Assembly (NCBI RefSeq): GCF_002979455.1
Contig: NZ_PCOU01000006.1
Location: forward strand, 62,001-126,000
Source of the DNA: Chryseobacterium sp. MYb7
Lineage (GTDB): Bacteria > Bacteroidota > Bacteroidia > Flavobacteriales > Weeksellaceae
Reading direction: 5' to 3'
Length of the DNA: 64,000 bases
Position numbers and translations under genes: made by a program. Of the stretch, positions 1-8,454 are shown in pieces. A model generated the notes under the pieces. That model was not told the origin of the DNA, made no database searches, and was given only the letters and a program-made list of their open reading frames with translations. How positions within the stretch are numbered: position 1 is the first letter of the stretch; each line of letters starts with the position of its first letter.

Positions 1-1
1 T

Positions 2-2212
2 AATTTCAATACTAATTTTTCTGTCTCCACTAAAATGGGTAATGTAGATGTTTTGGATGCTGATCAGTTTAGAAGTTTTGTGAATACTTTTGGAACGGGT
101 GTTCAAAAATCTTATCTGGGTACAGCAGATACTAACTGGCAGGATAAAATTTATCAACAAGCCTGGGGAACAGACAATAATGTTGCATTTTCAGGTGGTG
201 TAAAAGGTTTGCCATATAGAGTGTCTTTGGGGTACAATGAGCAAAACGGTATTGTAAGGACAAATGAATTCAGAAGAACGTCATTAGGTTTAAATTTTTC
301 ACCTAAATTTTTTGATAATCATTTAACTGTTAATGGTAATTTTAAAGGAACTTTTTCTGAGAACAGATTTCCAGATGCTGGAGCTATTGGAGCATCTATT
401 TATTTTGATCCAACACAACCTGTATATTCAGGGAATTCTAAATATGGAGGATATTACGAATGGTTAGATCCTGCCAACACTGCTACAGGTTTAAATGTAA
501 ATGGAACAAGAAACCCATTAGGTTTATTATATGGTAAAAGAGATATTTCATCTGTTTTTAGAGTTATTCCAAGTTTACAATTAGATTATAAGTTTCATTT
601 CTTACCGGATTTAAGGCTGAATATAACAGGATCTTATGATTATGCAAAAAGTGATGGTTCTGTTAACACATACAAAGATTACGCTCAAGGAATTGGAACT
701 TTAGGATCTTATCGTTCATATTCGCAGGAAATTAAAAGTAAATTATTTGAATCTTATCTAAATTATGTAAAAAAGATTAATGCCATTAATACAACTGTGG
801 ATATTATTGGTGGTTACTCTTATCAAGACACAAGATCAATTACTCCGGAGGCTCCTACATATTATGGAAATGGTCAAAAAACCGATTTTTCAACTGCAGG
901 AGATACACAGAGAACATTACTGTCTTTTTATGCTAGAGGTATTTTTACGATAGCAGATAAGTATGTTATCAATGGTTCTATCAGAAGAGATGGTTCTTCA
1001 ACATTCTGGAATGGAGCAGATAAAAACCAGTTATGGGGTAATTTCCCAGCAGTTTCAGTTGCATGGAAAATTAATGAAGAAAGCTTCTTAAAAAATATTT
1101 CAGCGATTAAATCATTAAAAATAAGAGCAGGGTGGGGTAAAACAGGCCAGCAAGAAACAGGTAATTTCTATCCTGCATTTGGTTCTTATTCTTATAGTAA
1201 TAGTAGTACTGCGCAGTACCAGTTTGGTAATAGTTTCTATACTTTACTTCGTCCAGATGTTTACAATCCAAACTTGGTTTGGGAAACAACTACTACTAAA
1301 AACTTAGGTTTAGACTTTGCTATTTTAAATAATAGAATTAGTGGTTCAATAGATTATTTTGATAAAAAATCTGAAAACCTTATTGCAAAAGTACCTACTT
1401 GGGCAGGTGATTTAAGTAACTTTAATATTAAAAATGTTGGAGTTATTGCCAATAAAGGTTTTGAAGCTAACTTGAATTTGGTTCCTGTGAAAAATGAAAG
1501 TGTAACGTGGGATGTAAATCTTAATGCTACTAGATTTAATCCTAGGGTTACAAGTTTATCTCAATATGTAGATTCATCATATAAAATTCAAGTGGGAACG
1601 CTTACTGGTATTAATAACTACATTCAAGCAATTACGGTTGGTCAGCCCCTTAATGCATTTTATGTATATCAACAGGTCTATGATAGTAATGGAAAGCCTT
1701 TAGAAGGAGTATACGTTGACAGGAATGGTGATGGGAAATCTACTGAAGATGATAAATATTTCTACAAATCTCCAAATCCTGATGTAATCTTAGGCTTTTC
1801 TACAAAGGTAAGTGTGAAAAAATGGGAATTTAGTACATCGCTTAGAGCTGTTTTAGGGAACTACGTTTATAATAATTCTGCTTCTAATAGCTCAATTGCA
1901 AATATTCAGGCGAATAATTTCTTGAGCAATACAAATTCAAGTGTTTTAACAACCCAGTTTGCTGCGACACAACTTTTCTCTGATATGTTCATTGAAGATG
2001 CATCGTTCCTTAGAATGGATAATTTCTCAATTGCTTACAATGCAGGAGAATTTATGGGAAAAGGAACCAATTTAAGAGTAAATGCAATGGCACAAAATGT
2101 TTTTGTAATTACAAAATATAAAGGTGTAGATCCTGAGGTATTTGGAGGAATTGACAATGGTTTCTATCAAAGACCAAAAGTGTATTCAGTAGGGTTTAAC
2201 TTCCAATTTTAA
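2..2212 (+). CDS. SusC-family TonB-dependent outer-membrane receptor (5' partial)
   Basis: The reading frame is open from the first bases of the window, so the ATG at 35 is internal and the N-terminus (signal peptide, carboxypeptidase-like domain, most of the plug) lies upstream. The visible part, about 735 residues, is the end of the plug and the whole beta-barrel of a SusC/RagA receptor. It starts with a VDVLDADQF segment of the kind that follows the plug, and ends in an aromatic strand (VGFNFQF), as expected for a barrel recognised by the BAM complex. SusC proteins import oligosaccharides across the outer membrane with energy from TonB-ExbBD. The susD-like gene starts 5 bp after its stop, the standard SusCD pairing, and the downstream glycosidases point to starch or maltodextrin as substrate. 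The coding sequence looks more AT-rich than the enzymes downstream. Confidence 0.95.
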   Translation, partial: NFNTNFSVSTKMGNVDVLDADQFRSFVNTFGTGVQKSYLGTADTNWQDKIYQQAWGTDNNVAFSGGVKGLPYRVSLGYNEQNGIVRTNEFRRTSLGLNFSPKFFDNHLTVNGNFKGTFSENRFPDAGAIGASIYFDPTQPVYSGNSKYGGYYEWLDPANTATGLNVNGTRNPLGLLYGKRDISSVFRVIPSLQLDYKFHFLPDLRLNITGSYDYAKSDGSVNTYKDYAQGIGTLGSYRSYSQEIKSKLFESYLNYVKKINAINTTVDIIGGYSYQDTRSITPEAPTYYGNGQKTDFSTAGDTQRTLLSFYARGIFTIADKYVINGSIRRDGSSTFWNGADKNQLWGNFPAVSVAWKINEESFLKNISAIKSLKIRAGWGKTGQQETGNFYPAFGSYSYSNSSTAQYQFGNSFYTLLRPDVYNPNLVWETTTTKNLGLDFAILNNRISGSIDYFDKKSENLIAKVPTWAGDLSNFNIKNVGVIANKGFEANLNLVPVKNESVTWDVNLNATRFNPRVTSLSQYVDSSYKIQVGTLTGINNYIQAITVGQPLNAFYVYQQVYDSNGKPLEGVYVDRNGDGKSTEDDKYFYKSPNPDVILGFSTKVSVKKWEFSTSLRAVLGNYVYNNSASNSSIANIQANNFLSNTNSSVLTTQFAATQLFSDMFIEDASFLRMDNFSIAYNAGEFMGKGTNLRVNAMAQNVFVITKYKGVDPEVFGGIDNGFYQRPKVYSVGFNFQF

Positions 2213-2217
2213 TCAAC

Positions 2218-3816
2218 ATGAAAAATAAATATTTATATAAAAAAATAATTATAGGGTCTATTACTCTAGGGACTCTATTTTTTGCAGGTTCTTGTACACA
2301 AGATCTTGAGAGAGAACCAAGTCTAGGATTAACGGCTTCTGTTTTATACAAGGATTTTAATAATTATAAACCTGCTTTAGCTAAAATTTATGCAGGACTA
2401 GCAATTGGTGGTCAAGGAGATCAAAATAATGCAGACGGAAACACCGATATAGGTGGAATTGATGGGGGGTTCTCAAACTATCTTCGTCAAATGTATAGTA
2501 TGCAGGTTCTAACAACAGACGAAGCTGTTATTGCTTGGGCTGATTCAGGTCTTCCAGAGATGCACAATATGACTTGGAATGCTTCCAATCCGTTTGTTGC
2601 AGCAATATACTATAGAATATTCAATGTAATTGCGGTAAGTAATGAGTTTATTAAAAATACAACTGACGAAAAACTTTCTACAAACGGAATTACTGGAACT
2701 AATCTTACAGAAGCGAAATATATGCGTGCTGAAGCTCGTTTTCTAAGAGCTCAATCGTATTATCATGCAATGGATTTATTTGGAAATGTACCAATGGTAA
2801 CAGAGACTACTGATATTATTAATACACCTCCTCCAAGAATTGCTAGAGCAGAACTATTCAAATATGTAGAGTCTGAGCTTTTAGCTTGTGCAAATGATCT
2901 TAAAGATGCAAGAAGTAATGAATATGGTAGAGCAGATAAGGCTGCTGCTTGGTCTTTATTAGCAAGATTATATTTAAACGCACAAGTCTATACAGGTACA
3001 GCAAGATATACGGATTGTATTACCTACTGTAATAAAGTAATAAACTCAGGATATTCATTAAAATCAAACTATTCATCATTATTTATGGCAGATAATAATG
3101 TAAATAATCCTGAAGTTATTTTATCTGTAAATTACGATGGTACAAGCACAAAAACTTACGGAGGTTCAACTTTTATGGTACACGCTGCAGTTGGAGGTTC
3201 GATGCCTGCTTCTCAGTTCGGAATCAATGGAGGTTGGGGTGGTATAAGAACAACAAAATCTTTTGTTAATCTATTTGCAGGTTCCCCAAGTGATCAAAGA
3301 GGAAATTTCTATACAAGTGGTCAAAGTTTAGAAATAAATAATGTATCAACATTTACAGATGGTTATGCATTTATTAAGTATAAAAATATAAAGTATTCTA
3401 ATGGTGCCCCTGGGTCAGATGCATCAGGTAATTTTGTTGATGCAGATATTCCTTTATACCGCTTAGCGGATATTTATCTTATGTATGGTGAAGCCGTTTC
3501 AAGAGGTGGATCAGGAGGTGATGCAGCCACTGCATTAGGATATGTAAATGCCTTAAGAACGAGAGCGGGAGGAACTGTTGTTGCTTCAATAAATACTGAT
3601 TTTTTCTTAGACGAACGATCTAGAGAAATGTCTTGGGAAGCAACGAGGAGAACCGACCTAATTCGTTATGGTAAATTTACCTCAGGTTCATATTTATGGC
3701 CTTGGAAAGGTGGTGTAAAAGATGGTAAATCAGTTGAAGATTATAGAAACTTATTTCCAATTCCTGCTAACGATATTGTTGCTAACCCTAATCTTGTTCA
3801 GAACCCTGGTTATTAA
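2218..3816 (+). CDS. SusD/RagB-family glycan-binding outer-membrane lipoprotein
   Basis: A 532-residue SusD-like protein that caps the SusC barrel and delivers glycan to it. It has a lipoprotein signal with Cys26 as lipidation site (FFAGSC), a helical TPR-like core, and the usual C-terminal landmarks: LYRLADIYLMYGEA, then ALRTRAGG, then an ERSREMSWEATRRTDLIRYG segment, and a terminal LFPIPANDI...NPGY. It is encoded immediately after the SusC gene and is surely cotranscribed. Substrate is inferred from context (SusE-like protein, GH97 and GH13 enzymes) and not from the SusD sequence itself. Length is normal for the family. Confidence 0.95.
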   Translation: MKNKYLYKKIIIGSITLGTLFFAGSCTQDLEREPSLGLTASVLYKDFNNYKPALAKIYAGLAIGGQGDQNNADGNTDIGGIDGGFSNYLRQMYSMQVLTTDEAVIAWADSGLPEMHNMTWNASNPFVAAIYYRIFNVIAVSNEFIKNTTDEKLSTNGITGTNLTEAKYMRAEARFLRAQSYYHAMDLFGNVPMVTETTDIINTPPPRIARAELFKYVESELLACANDLKDARSNEYGRADKAAAWSLLARLYLNAQVYTGTARYTDCITYCNKVINSGYSLKSNYSSLFMADNNVNNPEVILSVNYDGTSTKTYGGSTFMVHAAVGGSMPASQFGINGGWGGIRTTKSFVNLFAGSPSDQRGNFYTSGQSLEINNVSTFTDGYAFIKYKNIKYSNGAPGSDASGNFVDADIPLYRLADIYLMYGEAVSRGGSGGDAATALGYVNALRTRAGGTVVASINTDFFLDERSREMSWEATRRTDLIRYGKFTSGSYLWPWKGGVKDGKSVEDYRNLFPIPANDIVANPNLVQNPGY

Positions 3817-3833
3817 TTAAAAACACTATTATA

Positions 3834-4952
3834 ATGAAAAATTTATTCAAAATATTAGCCCTGGTTTTTACGGGACTATTAGTTTTTTCCTGTGAAAAAG
3901 ATGAGGATCAGGCAGTTATTAATGAAACATCTGCAGGTAAGTTATCTGCTGATAAAAGTGCAATTGTTCTTAGTGAGCTTAATGCAAATACTGCTGTAAT
4001 CACTTTTACCTGGACAAAACCAACATTTAATATTGCTGTAGTTCCTAATCAGAAAATTGAATTCGGAATCAAAGGAGATAACTTTAAAAAAAGTGCTACC
4101 GTTGACTTTTCCAACGATATGACTTCTGGTCCTGTTACTAATGCTGCTATGAACGCTGCTATGTTTAGTATCGGAGCTACACCGGATGTTGTGAATGATA
4201 TTGAGGTAAGATTGAAGACCTCTGTAGGATCAGCAGCTTTCTATTCTAATGTAGTAGCTGTTAAAGTAACTCCATATACTCCAAACCCGGATTTGGTATA
4301 TCCTAAGATCAATGTACCGGGAAGCTATGCAGGAGCTGCAGGGTATGCAAACTGGACTCCAGGCAACTCGCCTAATTTGTTTTCTCCTGGAAAGAATGAT
4401 GAGTACAGAGGATTTATCTGGATCAATACTGTTGCTGGCGCTGAAGATGGAAAATATAAATTTGCGATCAATCAGGACTGGCCAGGAAATAAAGGAGATG
4501 ACGGAAGCAATTCTGGAAAATTGAAAGCAGATGGAGACAATATAAAAGCTCCAGCTGCAGGAACATACTATATTAAAGTAAATTGGGCTGCCAATACCTA
4601 TTCTTCAGTTATTGCAAACTTTGGAGTGATTGGTGATGCAACGCCTACCGGATGGGGATCAGATACTGATTTTGTATATAATCCTGCAACCAGAACTTTT
4701 GTAATTAACTCTATTGCTTTGTCCAGTACAGGAGTATTTAAATTCAGAGCCAATGATGATTGGGCAATGAAATTCCAGCCAAAAGATGCAGATCAGACCT
4801 TGGTTTCCGGAACTGCCGTTCAGTCTTATTTAAGTTCAGAGAACACAGTAACAGGAGATCCTGCCTATAAAGTTTCACAAGCAGGTAATTATAAAATTGA
4901 ACTGGATTTACACAATTCAGCATATTATAAGCTAACGATTACAAAATTGTAA
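3834..4952 (+). CDS. SusE/SusF-like starch-binding outer-membrane lipoprotein
   Basis: A 372-residue lipoprotein (lipobox FSC, Cys20) that starts 17 bp after the susD stop. The N-terminal 140 residues look like the SusE Ig-like domain (a TAVITFTWTKP strand is typical). Two beta-rich modules follow, the second beginning near GVIGDATPTGWGSDTDF and the first near PGSYAGAAGY. These resemble the tandem starch-binding modules of Bacteroides SusE/SusF, which hold starch at the cell surface without hydrolysing it. Aromatic residues (several Trp and Tyr) are abundant, as expected for sugar stacking. A strong hairpin with a T-rich tail follows at 4974-5009, so transcription of the SusCDE genes probably ends or is reduced here. 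Confidence 0.85.
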   Translation: MKNLFKILALVFTGLLVFSCEKDEDQAVINETSAGKLSADKSAIVLSELNANTAVITFTWTKPTFNIAVVPNQKIEFGIKGDNFKKSATVDFSNDMTSGPVTNAAMNAAMFSIGATPDVVNDIEVRLKTSVGSAAFYSNVVAVKVTPYTPNPDLVYPKINVPGSYAGAAGYANWTPGNSPNLFSPGKNDEYRGFIWINTVAGAEDGKYKFAINQDWPGNKGDDGSNSGKLKADGDNIKAPAAGTYYIKVNWAANTYSSVIANFGVIGDATPTGWGSDTDFVYNPATRTFVINSIALSSTGVFKFRANDDWAMKFQPKDADQTLVSGTAVQSYLSSENTVTGDPAYKVSQAGNYKIELDLHNSAYYKLTITKL

Positions 4953-4973
4953 GAATATTAAATTTATAAAGGC

Positions 4974-5009
4974 AAAGTGCTGCTTTATTGCAGCACTTTA
5001 TCTATTTTT
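4974..5009 (+). terminator. Terminator or attenuator after susE-like gene
   Basis: Ten-base-pair perfect stem AAAGTGCTGC / GCAGCACTTT with a 6-nt loop, followed by ATCTATTTTT. It lies between the SusE-like gene and the GH97 gene, both on the plus strand, so it probably lowers enzyme expression relative to the SusCDE surface proteins. Confidence 0.75.
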
Positions 5010-5029
5010 AAGTTAATTAAATAGTCATT

Positions 5030-7186
5030 ATGAAGAAAATTACAGTTGGAGCGCTTTTGCTCTCAATGATGTTTACAGGTGTGAAAGCCCAATCTTTAAA
5101 ATCTCCGGATGGGAAGTTTGAAATGAATTTTCAGCTGAAAGAAGGAGTACCTTACTATAATCTGAAATACAATGGTGCAGTAGTAGTTGAGGATTCTAAA
5201 TTGGGATTGAGATTATTTAAAGACACAGCCATAAAGTTCGCTTCCGAAATAGCCAAACCGGAAGATGCAAAATACGATCTGAACAACGGTTTTGCAAAGA
5301 CAGATGAAAAAAGAGACTCCAAAAATGAAACCTGGCAGCCGGTTTTAGGAGAAAAGAAAAATTATATCAACCATTACAACGAGCTGGCGGTTACCCTGAA
5401 CCAGGCTTCTACAGACAGAAGTATTGTAGTGAAATTCAGATTATTTAATGATGGTCTAGGGTTCAGATATGAATTTCCACAGCAGAAAAATCTTAATTAT
5501 TTCGTAATCAGAGAAGAAGATTCTGAAATTGATTTTCCTACCGACATGAAGGCATGGTGGATCGTTGCAGATTATGACTCTCAGGAATATCAGTATCAGG
5601 AAACAAAAGTTTCTGAAATTCCGGCAAAATGGGATAAAGCATATGATGCCAACGCTTCACAGTCATTGGTGAAAAATGCAGTTCAGTCTCCATTGATGCT
5701 AAAAAAAGAAGGAAAAGAACCTTTGTATATCAACGTTGCAGAAGCAGCGGTATTAGATTATCCCGCTTCACATCTTGAAGTTGATGCACAGAATTATAAG
5801 TTCAAAACGCATTTAACTGCAGACAGACAGGGAGCAAAAGGGTATATTCAGACGCCATCAGTAACACCTTGGAGAACTATTATTGTAGCTCCGAAAGCAG
5901 AACAGGTGATGGATTCTAAAATGATCTTTAACCTTAACGAACCTACGAAATATACCGACACTTCTTACATTCACCCTACAAAATATATGGGAGTTTGGTG
6001 GGAAATGATCATCGGAAAATCGCAATGGGCGTATTCTACGGCTGAAAATGTTCATTTAGGTAAAACTGATTTTGCAAAATTGACTCCCAACGGAAAACAC
6101 GCAGCCAACAATACAAAAGTTAAAGAATATATTGACTTCGCTGCAGAAAACGGATTCCAGGGATTGTTGATTGAAGGATGGAACATCGGTTGGGAAGACT
6201 GGTTCGGTCACTCCAAAGAATTTGTTTTCGATTTCATTACCCCATATCCGGATTTTGATATCAAAATGTTGAATGAATATGCCCATTCAAAAGGAATTAA
6301 ATTGATCATGCACCACGAAACTTCAGGTTCTGCTACGAACTATGAAAGATGGGCAGACAAAGCATTCCAAACCATGAATAAATACGGTTATGATGCTGTG
6401 AAAACAGGATATGTAGGAGATATTATTCCTAGAGGAGAACATCACTATTCTCAATGGATGATTAATCACTATTATAGAATTGCAGAAAAAGCAAATGACT
6501 ATAAAATTATGGTCAATTCTCATGAATCTGTACGTCCTACAGGAGAAAGCCGTACCTACCCGAACTATATTTCTGCAGAAGCAGCCCGTGGAACAGAATA
6601 CGAGGCATTCGGAGGAAATAAGCCAGACCACCAGACGGTTCTTCCGTTTACAAGATGGATGGGTGGTTCTATGGACTATACTCCAGGAATTTTCCAAACG
6701 AAGTTAGACTATTATTTCCCTGGAGATAATCGTTTTGTAAAAACTACTCTGGTAAAACAGTTGGCCCTTTACGTAACGATGTATATGCCGCTTCAGATGG
6801 CAGCAGATCTTCCTGAGAACTACAAAAAACATATGGACGCATTCCAGTTTATCAAGGATGTGGCAGCAGATTGGGATGATACAAAAATCTTATCTGCAGA
6901 ACCGGGAGATTATGTAGTTACAGCAAGAAAAGCAAAAGGTACTGAAAACTGGTTTGTAGGAGGTATTACCGATGAAAACAAACGTGATTATGCATTAGAT
7001 TTCTCTTTCTTAGACAAAGGAAAGAAATATGAAGCAACAATCTATGAAGATGGAAAAGATGCTGATTATATTGATAATCCTCAAAGCTATAACATCTATA
7101 AAAAAGAGATTACAAGCAAGTCAAAAATTAATTTTAAAATGGCAAGAAGTGGCGGTTTCGCAATTTCTATTAAGCCAGTAAAATAA
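5030..7186 (+). CDS. Glycoside hydrolase family 97 alpha-glucosidase (SusB-like)
   Basis: A 718-residue GH97 enzyme with a Sec signal peptide (cleavage near KAQ, residue 21), so probably periplasmic. GH97 SusB is an inverting, calcium-dependent alpha-glucosidase that releases glucose from maltodextrins. Its catalytic and metal-binding glutamates have clear counterparts: Glu430 in HHETS, Glu499 in NSHES and Glu523 in RGTEYE. Each lies 9 residues below what I recall as SusB Glu439, Glu508 and Glu532, which supports the inverting alpha-glucosidase subgroup and argues against the retaining alpha-galactosidase one. The conserved TGYVGDIIPRGEHHYSQW segment sits between the first and second. It is the enzymatic partner of the SusCDE genes upstream and is followed by a strong terminator. 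Confidence 0.92.
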   Translation: MKKITVGALLLSMMFTGVKAQSLKSPDGKFEMNFQLKEGVPYYNLKYNGAVVVEDSKLGLRLFKDTAIKFASEIAKPEDAKYDLNNGFAKTDEKRDSKNETWQPVLGEKKNYINHYNELAVTLNQASTDRSIVVKFRLFNDGLGFRYEFPQQKNLNYFVIREEDSEIDFPTDMKAWWIVADYDSQEYQYQETKVSEIPAKWDKAYDANASQSLVKNAVQSPLMLKKEGKEPLYINVAEAAVLDYPASHLEVDAQNYKFKTHLTADRQGAKGYIQTPSVTPWRTIIVAPKAEQVMDSKMIFNLNEPTKYTDTSYIHPTKYMGVWWEMIIGKSQWAYSTAENVHLGKTDFAKLTPNGKHAANNTKVKEYIDFAAENGFQGLLIEGWNIGWEDWFGHSKEFVFDFITPYPDFDIKMLNEYAHSKGIKLIMHHETSGSATNYERWADKAFQTMNKYGYDAVKTGYVGDIIPRGEHHYSQWMINHYYRIAEKANDYKIMVNSHESVRPTGESRTYPNYISAEAARGTEYEAFGGNKPDHQTVLPFTRWMGGSMDYTPGIFQTKLDYYFPGDNRFVKTTLVKQLALYVTMYMPLQMAADLPENYKKHMDAFQFIKDVAADWDDTKILSAEPGDYVVTARKAKGTENWFVGGITDENKRDYALDFSFLDKGKKYEATIYEDGKDADYIDNPQSYNIYKKEITSKSKINFKMARSGGFAISIKPVK

Positions 7187-7210
7187 TTAATTTGAAGAAA
7201 CACTAAGGTG

Positions 7211-7250
7211 CCCCGGTTCATCAAATGCTTGATGTCCGGGGTATTTTTTT
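7211..7250 (+). terminator. Rho-independent terminator after GH97 gene
   Basis: Long two-part stem: CCCCGG, then CATCAA, loop ATGC, TTGATG, then CCGGGG, ending in TA plus seven T. It separates the GH97 gene from the convergent desaturase gene ending at 7256. Confidence 0.85.
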
Positions 7251-7255
7251 AGAGA

Positions 7256-8248
7256 TTACTTATCTCCTGTCTGTTGGTTCAATGGTGAAAATTGGTATTC
7301 GGTGTCTGGTGCTGGCTCTTTTACCGATGAGATTCTGTTTTTTATCTTTTCTTTGTACTCCTTCTGGTACTGCTTTACTGTTTTTCCGGTACCGTCATGC
7401 CTCCATCCCGGTGAATAAAAAAGATACTTTATACGGTTTTTAAAAGATAATCCCGGTTGTCTGATATCCTTTCCTATTCTTCTCCATTCATAGAAAAGCA
7501 TGGTAGCAGGATCTTTTGACTTTATTTTTGGATAAACTCCATATTTAACAGGTACTTCAGGATCTTCTTTTTCAAAAGTTCCGAAAATTTTATCCCAGAT
7601 AATCAGCCCCATTCCCATATTGCGGTCAAGATATTTAATATTGCATGCATGATGTACTCTGTGATGAGAAGGGGTAACCAGAATATATTCTAGGAATCCC
7701 ATACTTTTAATGGATTGTGTGTGTACAAAAGTGCCATAAATCTGTATTGCAGAATATGCTACCAGAATATGCCATGGATGGAAACCCATAAAAGCTAACG
7801 GTGAGAAAAACAAATATCTGTACAGTGGTTGAAACACCGGGCTTCTGAATCCTGTACTAATATTGAAATAATCAGAATTATGGTGAGTGATATGCACTGC
7901 CCAGAAAACCCGTGAGTGATGATCTACATAATGATGAACATAATAAGCAAAATCCTGAGCCAGGAATACAGCAATCCAATACCAAACGCCTTCCTGCCAG
8001 TCGAAGATACGGTGATGGTAGAAAAACATCATGACAAATAAAGAAAAACCTTTCATAATGATGTCTAACCCATAATTGAGCAAAGCAAAAAGGACATTAG
8101 TTGCTACATCCTTAGTTTCATAGATCTTTTCTTTATTAAAGTGGCTGTAGGCCATCTCTAAAAAAATAATCACAGCAAATACAGGAATGGTCCAGCTGTA
8201 AACAACATCCGGTCCTTCAGTTTTGAACATATTACTGAAATCAAACAT
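7256..8248 (-). CDS. Sterol desaturase / fatty acid hydroxylase family membrane protein
   Basis: A 330-residue integral membrane protein of the fatty-acid-hydroxylase superfamily. These are di-iron enzymes that hydroxylate or desaturate lipids. Several hydrophobic segments lie in the first half. The histidine clusters that bind iron are present: HHYVDHHSRVFW, then HITHHNSDYFN, and late in the protein PSHHRVHHACN. The N-terminus begins MFDFSNMF with no cleavable signal. Bacterial members with this layout are mostly uncharacterised; substrates may be sphingolipid, carotenoid or fatty acyl chains, and the sequence does not choose between them. It lies on the opposite strand in the middle of the starch locus and has no evident role in it. 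Confidence 0.85.
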   Translation of the reverse strand: MFDFSNMFKTEGPDVVYSWTIPVFAVIIFLEMAYSHFNKEKIYETKDVATNVLFALLNYGLDIIMKGFSLFVMMFFYHHRIFDWQEGVWYWIAVFLAQDFAYYVHHYVDHHSRVFWAVHITHHNSDYFNISTGFRSPVFQPLYRYLFFSPLAFMGFHPWHILVAYSAIQIYGTFVHTQSIKSMGFLEYILVTPSHHRVHHACNIKYLDRNMGMGLIIWDKIFGTFEKEDPEVPVKYGVYPKIKSKDPATMLFYEWRRIGKDIRQPGLSFKNRIKYLFYSPGWRHDGTGKTVKQYQKEYKEKIKNRISSVKEPAPDTEYQFSPLNQQTGDK

Positions 8249-8406
8249 TTCTTTTTTTTGTAAAACTAGAAATAAAAAGAATGAAAAATCAACTTTCAGG
8301 ATGAATTTTTTATGAAAAGTTTAAATTTTTTCGATATAAATTTATAATGGGAAGTTAAATTTTGAAACTTTACATTAATAGCGATAAAAAAAGATGCTTT
8401 ACAACA

Positions 8407-8414
8407 TATTTTTG
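8407..8414 (+). promoter_or_regulatory. -7 promoter box of amylase operon
   Basis: TATTTTTG matches the Bacteroidota consensus TAnnTTTG exactly, 40 nt before the preferred ATG at 8455 of the GH13 gene. No well-placed -33 TTG is obvious. Confidence 0.5.
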
Positions 8415-8454
8415 AATGTATATATGAAAATTTAATGCTAAATTGAACACTAAT

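Noticed and set aside
2..3816. Recent horizontal transfer of the SusC-SusD pair, based on more AT-rich codons
   Set aside because: The difference is only an impression, large outer-membrane protein genes often differ in composition, and no mobility gene or tRNA border is seen.
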